Assembly (NCBI GenBank): GCA_964614945.1
Contig: CAZTNW010000002.1
Coordinates: 186,001 to 250,000 of the forward strand
DNA: 64,000 nt
From: CAZTNW01 sp964614945
GTDB lineage: Bacteria; Caldisericota; JANLFM01
Direction: 5' to 3'
Both the position numbers and the translations under genes were made by a program. How positions within the stretch are numbered: the stretch's first letter is position 1; each line of letters starts with the position of its first letter. The notes beneath the pieces were generated by a model. It saw nothing but the letters and a program-made list of their open reading frames with translations, was not told the origin of the DNA and searched no databases. Below are positions 50,751-59,063 of this stretch, piece after piece.

Positions 50751-51841
50751 AGATAAACATTGCTCAGCCCGATATTGGCGACGAGGAGATACAAAAGGTA
50801 GCAGAGATTTTAAAAAGTGGAACCTTGGCATCTGGTCCGCAAGTCAAAGAATTTGAGAAGCAATTTGCAGCATTTGTAGGCACAGAAAGATCTTTAGCTG
50901 TTAGCTCTGGCACAGCTGCCCTTATGATAGCAATGCAAGCTATAGGCATCGGACCAGGTGACGAAGTGATTACGGTTCCTTTCACTTTTATCGCCACGGT
51001 CAATTCTATTCTATATGCAGGCGCACAGCCAGTATTTGTTGATGTTTTAGAGACTGATTTCAATATGAACCCTTCAGCCTTAGAATCGGCCATCACCCCT
51101 CATACAAAGGCAGTGCTGCCTGTTGACCTTTACGGCCAAACTGCGGATATGGCTCCCATTATCGTATTATGTCAGAAACGCGGCCTTGTCCTGATAGAGG
51201 ATGCCTGCCAGGCGCATGGAGCCAGATACCAGGGACAAATGGCTGGCGGCTTTGGGATTGGCACCTTCTCCTTCTATCCGACCAAAAACATGACTACGGG
51301 GGAGGGAGGAATGATCACCTTGAACGATGCTGACCTGGCTTGGAAGTGCGATTTGATCCGCAACCATGGCCAGGTGCAGCGCTACTATTACGACTCCATA
51401 GGTTATAATTTCCGGATGACGGATATAGCCGCTGCCCTCGGGATAGTGCAACTGGGCAAGCTTCAATTTAATAATGCCAGGCGAAAAGAAAACGCCAGCT
51501 TCTACCTTCAAGCCCTTAAGAATATACCAGGGCTCATTCTGCCTGCAGAACTATCCGGCCGGGAGCATGTCTGGCATCAATTTACAATACGTGTTACTCC
51601 TGAATGCAAAGTAACCCGAGATACTCTAGTAAGCCAGCTTGCAGAACGAGGCATTGGGACAGCAATATATTACCCTCTTCCCGTTCACCAGCAGGCCTGG
51701 CTCAAGAGCCTTGGTGGCTGGGGGGAATTTCCTGTGGCGGAAAGGTTGTCCCGTGAAGTACTTTCTATTCCAATCCACCCCAGGCTATCCCAGACGGAAT
51801 TGGAACAAGTGGTGGAGAGCATTTGGGAGATATGCGGTTAA
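50747..51841 (+). CDS. DegT/DnrJ/EryC1 aminotransferase (WbpE-like)
   Basis: PLP enzyme that aminates a keto-sugar nucleotide, expected here at C3 of a UDP-2-acetamido-3-keto-uronate. The protein is 364 residues. SSGTAALMIAMQA and DEVITVPFTFIATVN form the PLP phosphate site; EDACQAHGA holds the Asp; Lys180 in FYPTKNMTTGEGG is the Schiff-base lysine. The start is a GTG overlapping the acetyltransferase stop. The substrate is inferred from the WbpB- and WbpD-like neighbours. Confidence 0.9.
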   Translation: MKINIAQPDIGDEEIQKVAEILKSGTLASGPQVKEFEKQFAAFVGTERSLAVSSGTAALMIAMQAIGIGPGDEVITVPFTFIATVNSILYAGAQPVFVDVLETDFNMNPSALESAITPHTKAVLPVDLYGQTADMAPIIVLCQKRGLVLIEDACQAHGARYQGQMAGGFGIGTFSFYPTKNMTTGEGGMITLNDADLAWKCDLIRNHGQVQRYYYDSIGYNFRMTDIAAALGIVQLGKLQFNNARRKENASFYLQALKNIPGLILPAELSGREHVWHQFTIRVTPECKVTRDTLVSQLAERGIGTAIYYPLPVHQQAWLKSLGGWGEFPVAERLSREVLSIPIHPRLSQTELEQVVESIWEICG

Positions 51842-52773
51842 AAGTAGGCGTCATTGGCGTAGGGGCAATGGGGGAGAATCATGTGCGCAATTACTCTCAG
51901 CTCCCAGTGGAGCTGGTAGGCATCTATGATTTTGATCCTGAACGAGCCACCGCGATAGCCCAAAAGTATGGCACCGAGACTTTCCCTTCTGCCAAGCAGC
52001 TTCTGAGCAAAGTCGAAGCGGTAAGCATTGCTGTCCCTACTACTCTTCATTGCATATGCACGCTGGAAGCATTAGAGGCAGGCGCGCATGTTTTAGTAGA
52101 AAAACCCATTGCTACTACCCTGGAAGACGCCCGGGAAATGAATCGCAAAGCGCTGGCAGTGGGGAAGGTTCTCATGGTCGGACATCTTGAAAGAATGAAT
52201 CCTGCTGTGCAGGCCATTAAGAATTTTGTCGATGAAGGTGGCCTGGGAGAAGTTGTTTCCATCACTGCAAAGAGGGTCGGGCCACATAACCCTCGGATTC
52301 GTGATGTTGGAGTAATTCTTGATCTGGGCATACATGACATTGACGTTATCTCCTACATCTTTGGTCAAAAAGCAGAGAAGGTTTTCACCCTTGGAGGCCA
52401 AGCCACACAGTATCCCTTTGAGGATTATGCGCTTCTTTTGCTTTCCTTCCCGCAAAATAAGATCGGAGTAATTGAAACAAACTGGTTGACCCCAAAGAAA
52501 GTACGCACCCTGACAGTGGTGGGTACTAAAGGGGTGATCGAGGTAGATTATCCATCGCAAAGAGCTATTCTATTGCGCGACCCAGACTGCTCTGAGGGAA
52601 TGGAGTTGAAAGTAGTTAAAGAGGAACCGCTTCGCGCAGAGCTGGAGGTATTCATTAACGCAGTAGAAGAAGGAAAGCCAGCAGCCATTACTGCCAAGGA
52701 GGCGATCAGCGCCTTAGAAGTTGCCTTAGCCTCCATGGAATCATTACGAATCGGATCGCAATGCCTTCTTTGA
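51832..52773 (+). CDS. Gfo/Idh/MocA oxidoreductase (WbpB-like)
   Basis: NAD-dependent oxidoreductase, likely oxidising C3 of a UDP-GlcNAc-uronate before transamination. The protein is 313 residues with a Rossmann start KVGVIGVGAMGENHVRNY, the EKPIATTLEDARE motif with the conserved Lys, and a C-terminal alpha-beta domain with a DLGIHDIDVISYI segment. The ATG at 51832 lies inside the end of the aminotransferase gene, preceded by GGGAGA. Confidence 0.88.
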   Translation: MRLKVGVIGVGAMGENHVRNYSQLPVELVGIYDFDPERATAIAQKYGTETFPSAKQLLSKVEAVSIAVPTTLHCICTLEALEAGAHVLVEKPIATTLEDAREMNRKALAVGKVLMVGHLERMNPAVQAIKNFVDEGGLGEVVSITAKRVGPHNPRIRDVGVILDLGIHDIDVISYIFGQKAEKVFTLGGQATQYPFEDYALLLLSFPQNKIGVIETNWLTPKKVRTLTVVGTKGVIEVDYPSQRAILLRDPDCSEGMELKVVKEEPLRAELEVFINAVEEGKPAAITAKEAISALEVALASMESLRIGSQCLL

Positions 52774-52821
52774 TACAGGCCTGTGCCCTGACAGGATTGA
52801 AATGGAAGAGAGGAAAACCGA

Positions 52822-53742
52822 ATGAGAGTACTAGTAACGGGCGGAGCCGGATTCATTGGCTCTCATCTTGTTGAGCGGCTGGTGAATCTGGAACACAAAG
52901 TGACCGTGGTTGATGATCTTTCCAATGGCGATTTATGCAATTTACATCGTGTAAAAAGTGAAATAGAGTTTTTTCGAAATGATGTATCGACTCCCTGCGA
53001 GACATGGTTCGAGGCTAGAAAGGCTTTTTTTGATGCAATCTTTCACCTCGCTTGCTTTCCTCGCAGTAGGAGCTTTGAGCGACCCGCACGAGATGTTGAA
53101 GTAAATGTTATCAGTACGGTTAATGTTATTCAGCTCGCTTTGCAATGCCAAGCTAGGGTGATCTTTAGCAGTAATAGTGGGATCTATGATACTTCTAAGT
53201 TGCCTATTGACGAGAGCGCTTCTGACAGCCCAAAGACTCCTTATGATCTTGATAAACTTCAGTCAGAGCGCTTTCTTGAACTATATCGGAAAACCTTCTC
53301 TTTGGATTATGTTGTTTTTCGCTTTGCGACTGTTTACGGACCGCGGCAGAGGGTTTCAGAGGAATGGAAGCCTGTAATAATGGAATTCATCACAAAACTT
53401 AAAGCTGGTCAAGCTCCGATAATTTATTGGGACGGTGAACAAACAAGGGATTTCATATATGTTGATGATCTCCTTCAGGCTCTTATCTCATCCATGGGGA
53501 ATAATAAAGCGATAGGAGAGCGCATGATACTCGGCTCAGGAGTCGAGACTAGCATCAATGAAATCTACAGGACAATCAGCGCACAGCTCGGTGTCGATAT
53601 TGAGCCAATCCACGAACGCAGACAACTGGGGGACATTGCTCGAATGAGATATAGCTGCGGCAAAGCGGAGCAAATTCTCGGCTGGAAAGCAAGAACACCT
53701 TTAAGTGAGGGAATAAGCCGAATCATTTCCTTTCTTGATTAG
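52822..53742 (+). CDS. NAD-dependent sugar-nucleotide epimerase/dehydratase
   Basis: Extended short-chain dehydrogenase of 306 residues. GGAGFIGSHLVERL is the cofactor loop; FSSNSGIYD carries the catalytic Ser; YDLDK (about residue 143) carries the Tyr-Lys pair; FRFATVYGPRQ follows. It resembles UDP-glucose or UDP-GlcNAc 4-epimerases, but a 4,6-dehydratase cannot be excluded. It follows the WbpB-like gene by 48 bp. A/T-rich composition, as in its neighbours. Confidence 0.85.
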   Translation: MRVLVTGGAGFIGSHLVERLVNLEHKVTVVDDLSNGDLCNLHRVKSEIEFFRNDVSTPCETWFEARKAFFDAIFHLACFPRSRSFERPARDVEVNVISTVNVIQLALQCQARVIFSSNSGIYDTSKLPIDESASDSPKTPYDLDKLQSERFLELYRKTFSLDYVVFRFATVYGPRQRVSEEWKPVIMEFITKLKAGQAPIIYWDGEQTRDFIYVDDLLQALISSMGNNKAIGERMILGSGVETSINEIYRTISAQLGVDIEPIHERRQLGDIARMRYSCGKAEQILGWKARTPLSEGISRIISFLD

Positions 53743-53751
53743 AGGCAGAAT

Positions 53752-55074
53752 ATGAAAATTTACGGATTGTCTCAAGAAATAATCACGAGGGCTTTGAAGG
53801 ATGGCCTGGTGACCATTGAGATTTTCGGAATGGGCAAGATGGGCTTACCTTTAGCTGTAGCTTCGGCAGAAGTTGGAGCAAGAGTGATCGGAGTAGATCT
53901 AAACGCAGGATTAACAAACATGATCAATCAAGGTAAGAACCCTTACCCGCTCGAAGAGGGATTGGATGAACTCTTGAAAGAATTAGTAGAGACACATGCC
54001 CTCAGAGCTGTATCTGAACCAGAGCTGGCAGATGTCTACATAATACTGGTCCCTACGGTTTTAGATGAACGCAAACGCCCGGCCTTGAGCACCCTTGCTA
54101 CTGTTACGGAGACTATTGCTAAGCTTTTGAAACCAGGCGATCTAGTGATTGAAGAAAGCACGGTTCCTCCGGGAACTTGTCAGAACATTTTGCTCCCCAT
54201 GCTCCTGCGATCTGGTTTACAGCTGGGAACCTTTGGGCTGGCGCATGCTCCAGAACGTACCTCTTCGGGAAGAGCATTGAAGGATATCAAAGGTGCATAT
54301 CCGAAAGTGATGGGAGGGATTGATCAGCCGAGCACTATAGCCGCGAGTACTCTCTACTCACTGATAAACTCTGCTGGAGTGATTGAGACCTCCTCGATTG
54401 CGACAGCCGAAGCCGTTAAAGTTTTTGAGGGAATTTATCGTGATGTAAACATAGCCTTAGCGAACGAGCTGGCATTATTATCGCAGCGCTGGGGAATCAA
54501 CATTATGGAAGCGATCAGTGCTGCCAATACTCAGCCTTATTCTCACATTCATACCCCTGGAGCAGGCGTAGGCGGACATTGCATCCCAGTCTACCCTAAT
54601 TTCGTCAGCCATCAGCCGGAAGCGGAAATCATCCGCCTAGCCCGCCGACGCAACGAAGAGATGCCTCTAATTTTAGTAAGTTTGGCTCTAGATGAAATAA
54701 AGAGGCTGGGAGTGATGCCTGAGGAGGCAAAGGTTCTGTTGATGGGGATCGCCTTTCGCCCTAAGGTGAAGGAAAATCGCTACTCCCCATTTTATGGGGC
54801 GCGGGATGCACTGAGAGAAGCAGGTGCCAGAGTTTTCGCTTGGGACCCTTTGTATACAAGAGAAGAAATAGCGGCATTGGGGGTGGAGCCTGCTGATTCT
54901 TTGGCAGGGATGGATGCCGCTATTTTGGTTACGGAACATACCGAATTCATAGAAATGAACTGGGAAGCGATGATACGAAAAATGAACCACCCCGTAGTGG
55001 TGGATGGACGTTTTGTCGTGCCGCTGGCATTGCGTGATTTTGGATTTTCAATTCGTCGGATTGATGGTTGCTGA
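53752..55074 (+). CDS. Second UDP-sugar dehydrogenase (WecC-like)
   Basis: NAD-dependent UDP-hexose 6-dehydrogenase of 440 residues, related to but clearly different from the one at 43016. The cofactor loop is atypical: FGMGKMGLPLAVA instead of GLGYVGLPLA. The catalytic Cys277 is in VGGHCIPVYPNF. ESTVPPGTCQNIL and GIAFRPKVKENRYSP mark the remaining domains. UDP-ManNAc dehydrogenase is the nearest guess. It is the last plus-strand gene before the convergent block. Confidence 0.85.
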   Translation: MKIYGLSQEIITRALKDGLVTIEIFGMGKMGLPLAVASAEVGARVIGVDLNAGLTNMINQGKNPYPLEEGLDELLKELVETHALRAVSEPELADVYIILVPTVLDERKRPALSTLATVTETIAKLLKPGDLVIEESTVPPGTCQNILLPMLLRSGLQLGTFGLAHAPERTSSGRALKDIKGAYPKVMGGIDQPSTIAASTLYSLINSAGVIETSSIATAEAVKVFEGIYRDVNIALANELALLSQRWGINIMEAISAANTQPYSHIHTPGAGVGGHCIPVYPNFVSHQPEAEIIRLARRRNEEMPLILVSLALDEIKRLGVMPEEAKVLLMGIAFRPKVKENRYSPFYGARDALREAGARVFAWDPLYTREEIAALGVEPADSLAGMDAAILVTEHTEFIEMNWEAMIRKMNHPVVVDGRFVVPLALRDFGFSIRRIDGC

Positions 55075-55185
55075 ACTAAGTAAAACGATAGTCTCTTTGC
55101 CAAGAAGGAACCAGCTGCCATTTTCTGCGAGAGGTGAGAGATCACGATAAAAGCACCATGCATAATCCAGCGTACCCGATACTGC

Positions 55186-55929
55186 TTAGGTATTTTTCAG
55201 CACCCGGAAGGGTACAGGATCGATGTACTTAGAGGTCAAGCACATATTAATTGTTAAGCTAGGGCCAGCATAAGTTTTGAGACTTGTTGCTGCTACCGCC
55301 GGATCACTTAGGCGGGCGAACTCAAACATTGACATCTTAGTATCCCCAGCAATATGAACCAGACCGTTGACCCTCCTCTCCGCTAAGTCATACAACGCAG
55401 TTGCAAGCTGATCCGGATAGAGATAGGTCCCGAATCGATCTGTAAAGGCAGCTGGGTATTTCCATTTTCCGCGCTCAGCAAAATTAGTACGAACGATTAA
55501 GAACTGGTCTATGAGCATTTCTTCTCTGACAACGCATTCGCCCAGAAGCTTAGTTAAAGCATAGAAGTTCTTAGGGTAAGGAAAATCTTCTTCGGAATAG
55601 AAAGCCTCTGGATTGTCCCCAGGGAAAACACAGGCAGTGGAGATAAAGATAAAAAAAGGCTGCTGAGTTGTCTTCTTCAGAGCCAGGCACAAGTTTCTCG
55701 TGCCCTGCACATTGACCCGATATGCCTCTTCTTTACGTTCCTCACACTCGCGCACACTTGTCATGGCAGCACAGTGGAGAATACCTTTAATGGCGTTCTG
55801 TTCAAGGTAGTTGTTCACCGCTTTTGGGTTTGTAATATCTAATTCGGAGTGACTGGGCGCTTTTGCATCTGTGAGTAAATGATGAACTGCTTTCCCGAGA
55901 ACGCCCCTGCTACCGGTAATCAACCACAC
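55186..55929 (-). CDS. RmlD-like sugar-nucleotide reductase
   Basis: Short-chain dehydrogenase of 247 residues with GSRGVLGKAVHHLL as cofactor loop, the LHCAAMTSV segment, FISTACVF carrying the Ser/Thr and YALTKLLGE the Tyr-Lys pair. It resembles dTDP-4-dehydrorhamnose reductase and the reductases that act after CapE-type dehydratases. It lacks the cupin domain of CapF. It overlaps the CapE-like gene by ten bases, so it probably reduces that enzyme's product. Confidence 0.8.
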   Translation of the reverse strand: MWLITGSRGVLGKAVHHLLTDAKAPSHSELDITNPKAVNNYLEQNAIKGILHCAAMTSVRECEERKEEAYRVNVQGTRNLCLALKKTTQQPFFIFISTACVFPGDNPEAFYSEEDFPYPKNFYALTKLLGECVVREEMLIDQFLIVRTNFAERGKWKYPAAFTDRFGTYLYPDQLATALYDLAERRVNGLVHIAGDTKMSMFEFARLSDPAVAATSLKTYAGPSLTINMCLTSKYIDPVPFRVLKNT

Positions 55930-56879
55930 TTCAACCCAGCCTCTATCAGCAATTTGTGTATCTCAGGGATTGACAACTGAAGGGCGTTATCGCTTGTAAA
56001 CTCGTCTATTAAGGAACTGCGATGGCGACCATGGGGATAGATGACAAAGTGTCTACCACGATCCATACAGCGCCGAACCTCTTCCTCTGATATTAAGACC
56101 TCTGCCAATTTTTCTCCTGGCCGAATGCCAACAACTTTAAGGGGGTAGTCGCTTCCAGCTAAAGCCGCTGCTAGGTCAACGATTTTGCAAGCGGGGTTCT
56201 TAGGAACAAAAATTTCCCCCCCTTTTCCCTCGATTGTAGCCTGAAAAACTATCTCCACGGCTTGGTCCAGCGTAAGTAAGAAACGACTCATGGCTTTGTC
56301 CGTAATCGGAAGAGTTTCGCCTCGGCCGATCAACTCTTGGAAATATGGTATTACAGATCCGCGAGAGCCGAGCACGTTGCCATAGCGAACAACGCTAAAA
56401 ATAGTTCGAGCCGAGGACTTCGAGTCGAGCCAAACCCGTTCTGCCAGCGCTTTGGTCATTCCATAGGTATTCACTGGCTTCACCGCCTTGTCCGTGCTTA
56501 TTAAAATTGCCTTGGGGACTTGATTTTGAGAACAAGCCTGGTGGATATATCTTGTGCCCCACACATTTGTCTTTACAGCTTCTAATGGGCATTCTTCGAT
56601 ATTAGGTACTATTTTTAACGCTGCAGCATGATAAAGAATGTCCACTCCTTCAGTCCACTCCAACAACCGCTCTTTATCCCTCACATCACCTATTACCCAA
56701 CTTATCCGGTCGTCTGGAAATTCCCGACGCATCTCCCATTGCTTTTCTTCGTCCCGACTGTATACAATGATCTCCCGCACTGGGAGCCGCAGGAATTGTG
56801 AAATGATTGTGCGGCCGAAACTACCAGTTCCTCCGGTAACTAGAATTTTTTTTCTAACCAAAAAATTTGTATTAATCAT
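55920..56879 (-). CDS. CapE/PseB-like UDP-GlcNAc 4,6-dehydratase
   Basis: Predicted to convert UDP-GlcNAc to a 4-keto-6-deoxy sugar. The ATG at 56879 follows GGAGGA and gives 319 residues. KKILVTGGTGSFG is the cofactor loop; HAAALKIVPNIE, STDKAVKPVNTYGMTK with the catalytic Tyr-Lys, and GIRPGEKLAEVL are characteristic of the CapE/PseB/FlaA1 family. Whether it also epimerises C5 cannot be told. It partly overlaps both neighbours. Confidence 0.87.
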   Translation of the reverse strand: MINTNFLVRKKILVTGGTGSFGRTIISQFLRLPVREIIVYSRDEEKQWEMRREFPDDRISWVIGDVRDKERLLEWTEGVDILYHAAALKIVPNIEECPLEAVKTNVWGTRYIHQACSQNQVPKAILISTDKAVKPVNTYGMTKALAERVWLDSKSSARTIFSVVRYGNVLGSRGSVIPYFQELIGRGETLPITDKAMSRFLLTLDQAVEIVFQATIEGKGGEIFVPKNPACKIVDLAAALAGSDYPLKVVGIRPGEKLAEVLISEEEVRRCMDRGRHFVIYPHGRHRSSLIDEFTSDNALQLSIPEIHKLLIEAGLKCG

Positions 56880-57787
56880 TATCCTCCTCCCAGAATCTTT
56901 TGGTAATGTTGCAAGCATTTCTTAGCAATCAGTTGTGCGTCATGTCGTCGAACAACAAATTCTCTTGATTGCTTCCCCAACAAAGCCCGCGCGGCCTGAT
57001 CTTGGGAGAGCTCAGCAATCGCAGCAGCTACCCCCTCGCGTTCTACGCTCAGAAAGGGACAATCCGGAACGAACTGTTCCTCAAATGAGCCGATCTGCGT
57101 GATAATTGGGATGCCCATAGATGCCGCTTCCAGAGCCGAAAATCCGTAAAAACAGTGTCCGATTCGATCGACCCAAATGTCAATTTGTGCGTAATATTCT
57201 AGCATTTGCTTATGGGAACAGACCTCCTTTAACGGATAAGGTATTGCCCGGCCTCCGCTCCGTCTAATTCCATCTTGAATTTCAAGGGTTGGGATAAAAG
57301 AAGCCTTCGTTGGATCAGTTCGCTGGGCGTTGTAACCGATGCGTACCCCTTCGTGTACGGCTCTGTGTTGGGGAGAAAAGAATTCAGTTTCGACCGGGAT
57401 TGGCAGCCAATGAGCGCTTGGTATTACCTTGAGGATGTTTGGTAAAGAGGCCAGAGAAAGCACGCTCTCCTGATTGATAGGGTAATTAGTCTTGGGATCA
57501 TGATAATGCTGAACCAATGCTCCCCGCCACTGGGACTGAACATAATGAGGGAGGGGATTATTGTCGTGGTTGTGCAAAATGTTAAATTTATAATAATAGC
57601 GCCAATCTTGCCGCCGCCAGGGTGTAAATGGGGAGCGGTAGGGAAGAAGGAAATCCGCTTCAAAACCAAAGGGATGAGCGCAAGAAGAAAGAACACGGCT
57701 TTCCACGCCGAGCCTTTGTAAGGCGGAGCTGAGAATAACACCTACGCCCATATGTTGGTAATGTAAAACCTTAATTATAACTCCCAC
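56879..57787 (-). CDS. Glycosyltransferase (GT4-like)
   Basis: About 302 residues from the GTG at 57787, which gives an MGVIIKVLHYQHMG opening typical of GT-B enzymes; a GTG 16 codons upstream (57835) is also possible. The C-terminal donor domain has SALEAASMGIPIITQ, the usual EX7E-like region. The region around residues 60-120 is Tyr/His-rich. Sugar specificity unknown. Its stop overlaps the CapE-like start. Confidence 0.75.
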   Translation of the reverse strand: MGVIIKVLHYQHMGVGVILSSALQRLGVESRVLSSCAHPFGFEADFLLPYRSPFTPWRRQDWRYYYKFNILHNHDNNPLPHYVQSQWRGALVQHYHDPKTNYPINQESVLSLASLPNILKVIPSAHWLPIPVETEFFSPQHRAVHEGVRIGYNAQRTDPTKASFIPTLEIQDGIRRSGGRAIPYPLKEVCSHKQMLEYYAQIDIWVDRIGHCFYGFSALEAASMGIPIITQIGSFEEQFVPDCPFLSVEREGVAAAIAELSQDQAARALLGKQSREFVVRRHDAQLIAKKCLQHYQKILGGG

Positions 57788-57950
57788 TTTATTCCGAAAA
57801 GTATTATTGCACACAGCAGATGATTTGCGTCTCACGGATAGCCCTGATGAAAAAGGCTAACGAACAAAATGTGGAGACCGACCGCTTAATCCATGCTAGG
57901 TATCATTCAGTTGCACACTCATCGCCGCTTTGTTAAGCAGGAATAAAAAA

Positions 57951-59063
57951 TTACTTACCCCTTTTTGATCGGTCTAGAATCTGCTCATAAGTTTTTATCG
58001 TATGTTTTGCGATCTTAATCGGGTCATGCCATTTTTCCACATAAGCCCGGCCCCGTTCTCCTGCGATGGGCAACATTTCACGATTACCCATCACTTGCTC
58101 TAAAACTTGGGTGAGGTTTGCCGGATCTGCCCGCAAAATTGGTAGATCCTTCCTCATATCTTCGGGAATAAATTGAAGATCTTGCTCTCTGATATAGGCT
58201 ATCACTGGCTTTCCTAAAGCCATCGCCTCAACCGCGAATCCTCCATACCAGCCGAGAAGCAGCTGGTCAATAGCCAAATCGGCCCGCTGATATATTTCTC
58301 GTACCTGGTTGTGCGGTATCCCCTGAATTAATTTCAGCTCGACATTCGGATATTTCTTCTGAATCTCTTGTACTGCCTGAAAAATGAACCTGGTGCCCTT
58401 AACCGACTTATTTGTTGGAGCATGGACAATAAGGAAGGTTTCGGTTTTTTGCCTCTTTCCAGTAGCTGGCCGCCATCCATTGAGATCAATTGTTGTGTAG
58501 GGTAGGAACTCAGCGCTTGTTGGCAGCAGCCAGAGCAAATCTGGGTTTAAGGCATAAATTTTGTCGGCATAGCGAGAGAACATGCCGGCTTTTTTTGCTC
58601 GTAATGAGTCGATCTCTCTGTTGCAGATCCCCTTACCGCAATCAGGCTCTGAGCACGCCGAGATCTCAAAGTGGTTCATGCAATATTCTCTCTGCCTGAT
58701 ATCGCAGCCTTGGTAGGTGACCAGCATTCCCTTCTTAAGGATTTTTAACATTGGAAGATCAGCTTGGTTGAGTAGGGCCAAGGGACCAGGAAAATGGGAA
58801 AAGAGAGATTTTCCAAAATTGAAATGGAAAATATCATAGTGGGTGATGGCTAAGGTAAAAAATGAGAGTAAACTGAAAATTTTGCCGAAAAATGAGCGCT
58901 CTTTCAGCTGAAGATTAATATCGGAGTGATATTCAAGCCAATTACTCGTAAAAACCATTACATCGCTATTAATTCCCAGTTTTCTTTCGGCTCTAGACAG
59001 TATCCAGGCATTGTTCCCAACATCGCTCGGACAGTGGAGCACTCTAATTCTTTTATTTTTCAA
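57951..59063 (-). CDS. Glycosyltransferase family 4-like
   Basis: A 370-residue cytoplasmic GT-B enzyme. It opens KRIRVLHCPSDVGNNAW and has a Cys-rich patch near residues 120-150 (QGCDIRQREYC, CSEPDCGKGIC) that may bind a metal. The donor domain contains HAPTNKSVKGTRF and AVEAMALGKPVIAYI. The donor domain closely resembles that of the protein at 60959 (IKGTQYF, IEAMAMGKPVLCF), so the two are paralogues. It overlaps asnB by ATGA. Confidence 0.82.
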   Translation of the reverse strand: MKNKRIRVLHCPSDVGNNAWILSRAERKLGINSDVMVFTSNWLEYHSDINLQLKERSFFGKIFSLLSFFTLAITHYDIFHFNFGKSLFSHFPGPLALLNQADLPMLKILKKGMLVTYQGCDIRQREYCMNHFEISACSEPDCGKGICNREIDSLRAKKAGMFSRYADKIYALNPDLLWLLPTSAEFLPYTTIDLNGWRPATGKRQKTETFLIVHAPTNKSVKGTRFIFQAVQEIQKKYPNVELKLIQGIPHNQVREIYQRADLAIDQLLLGWYGGFAVEAMALGKPVIAYIREQDLQFIPEDMRKDLPILRADPANLTQVLEQVMGNREMLPIAGERGRAYVEKWHDPIKIAKHTIKTYEQILDRSKRGK

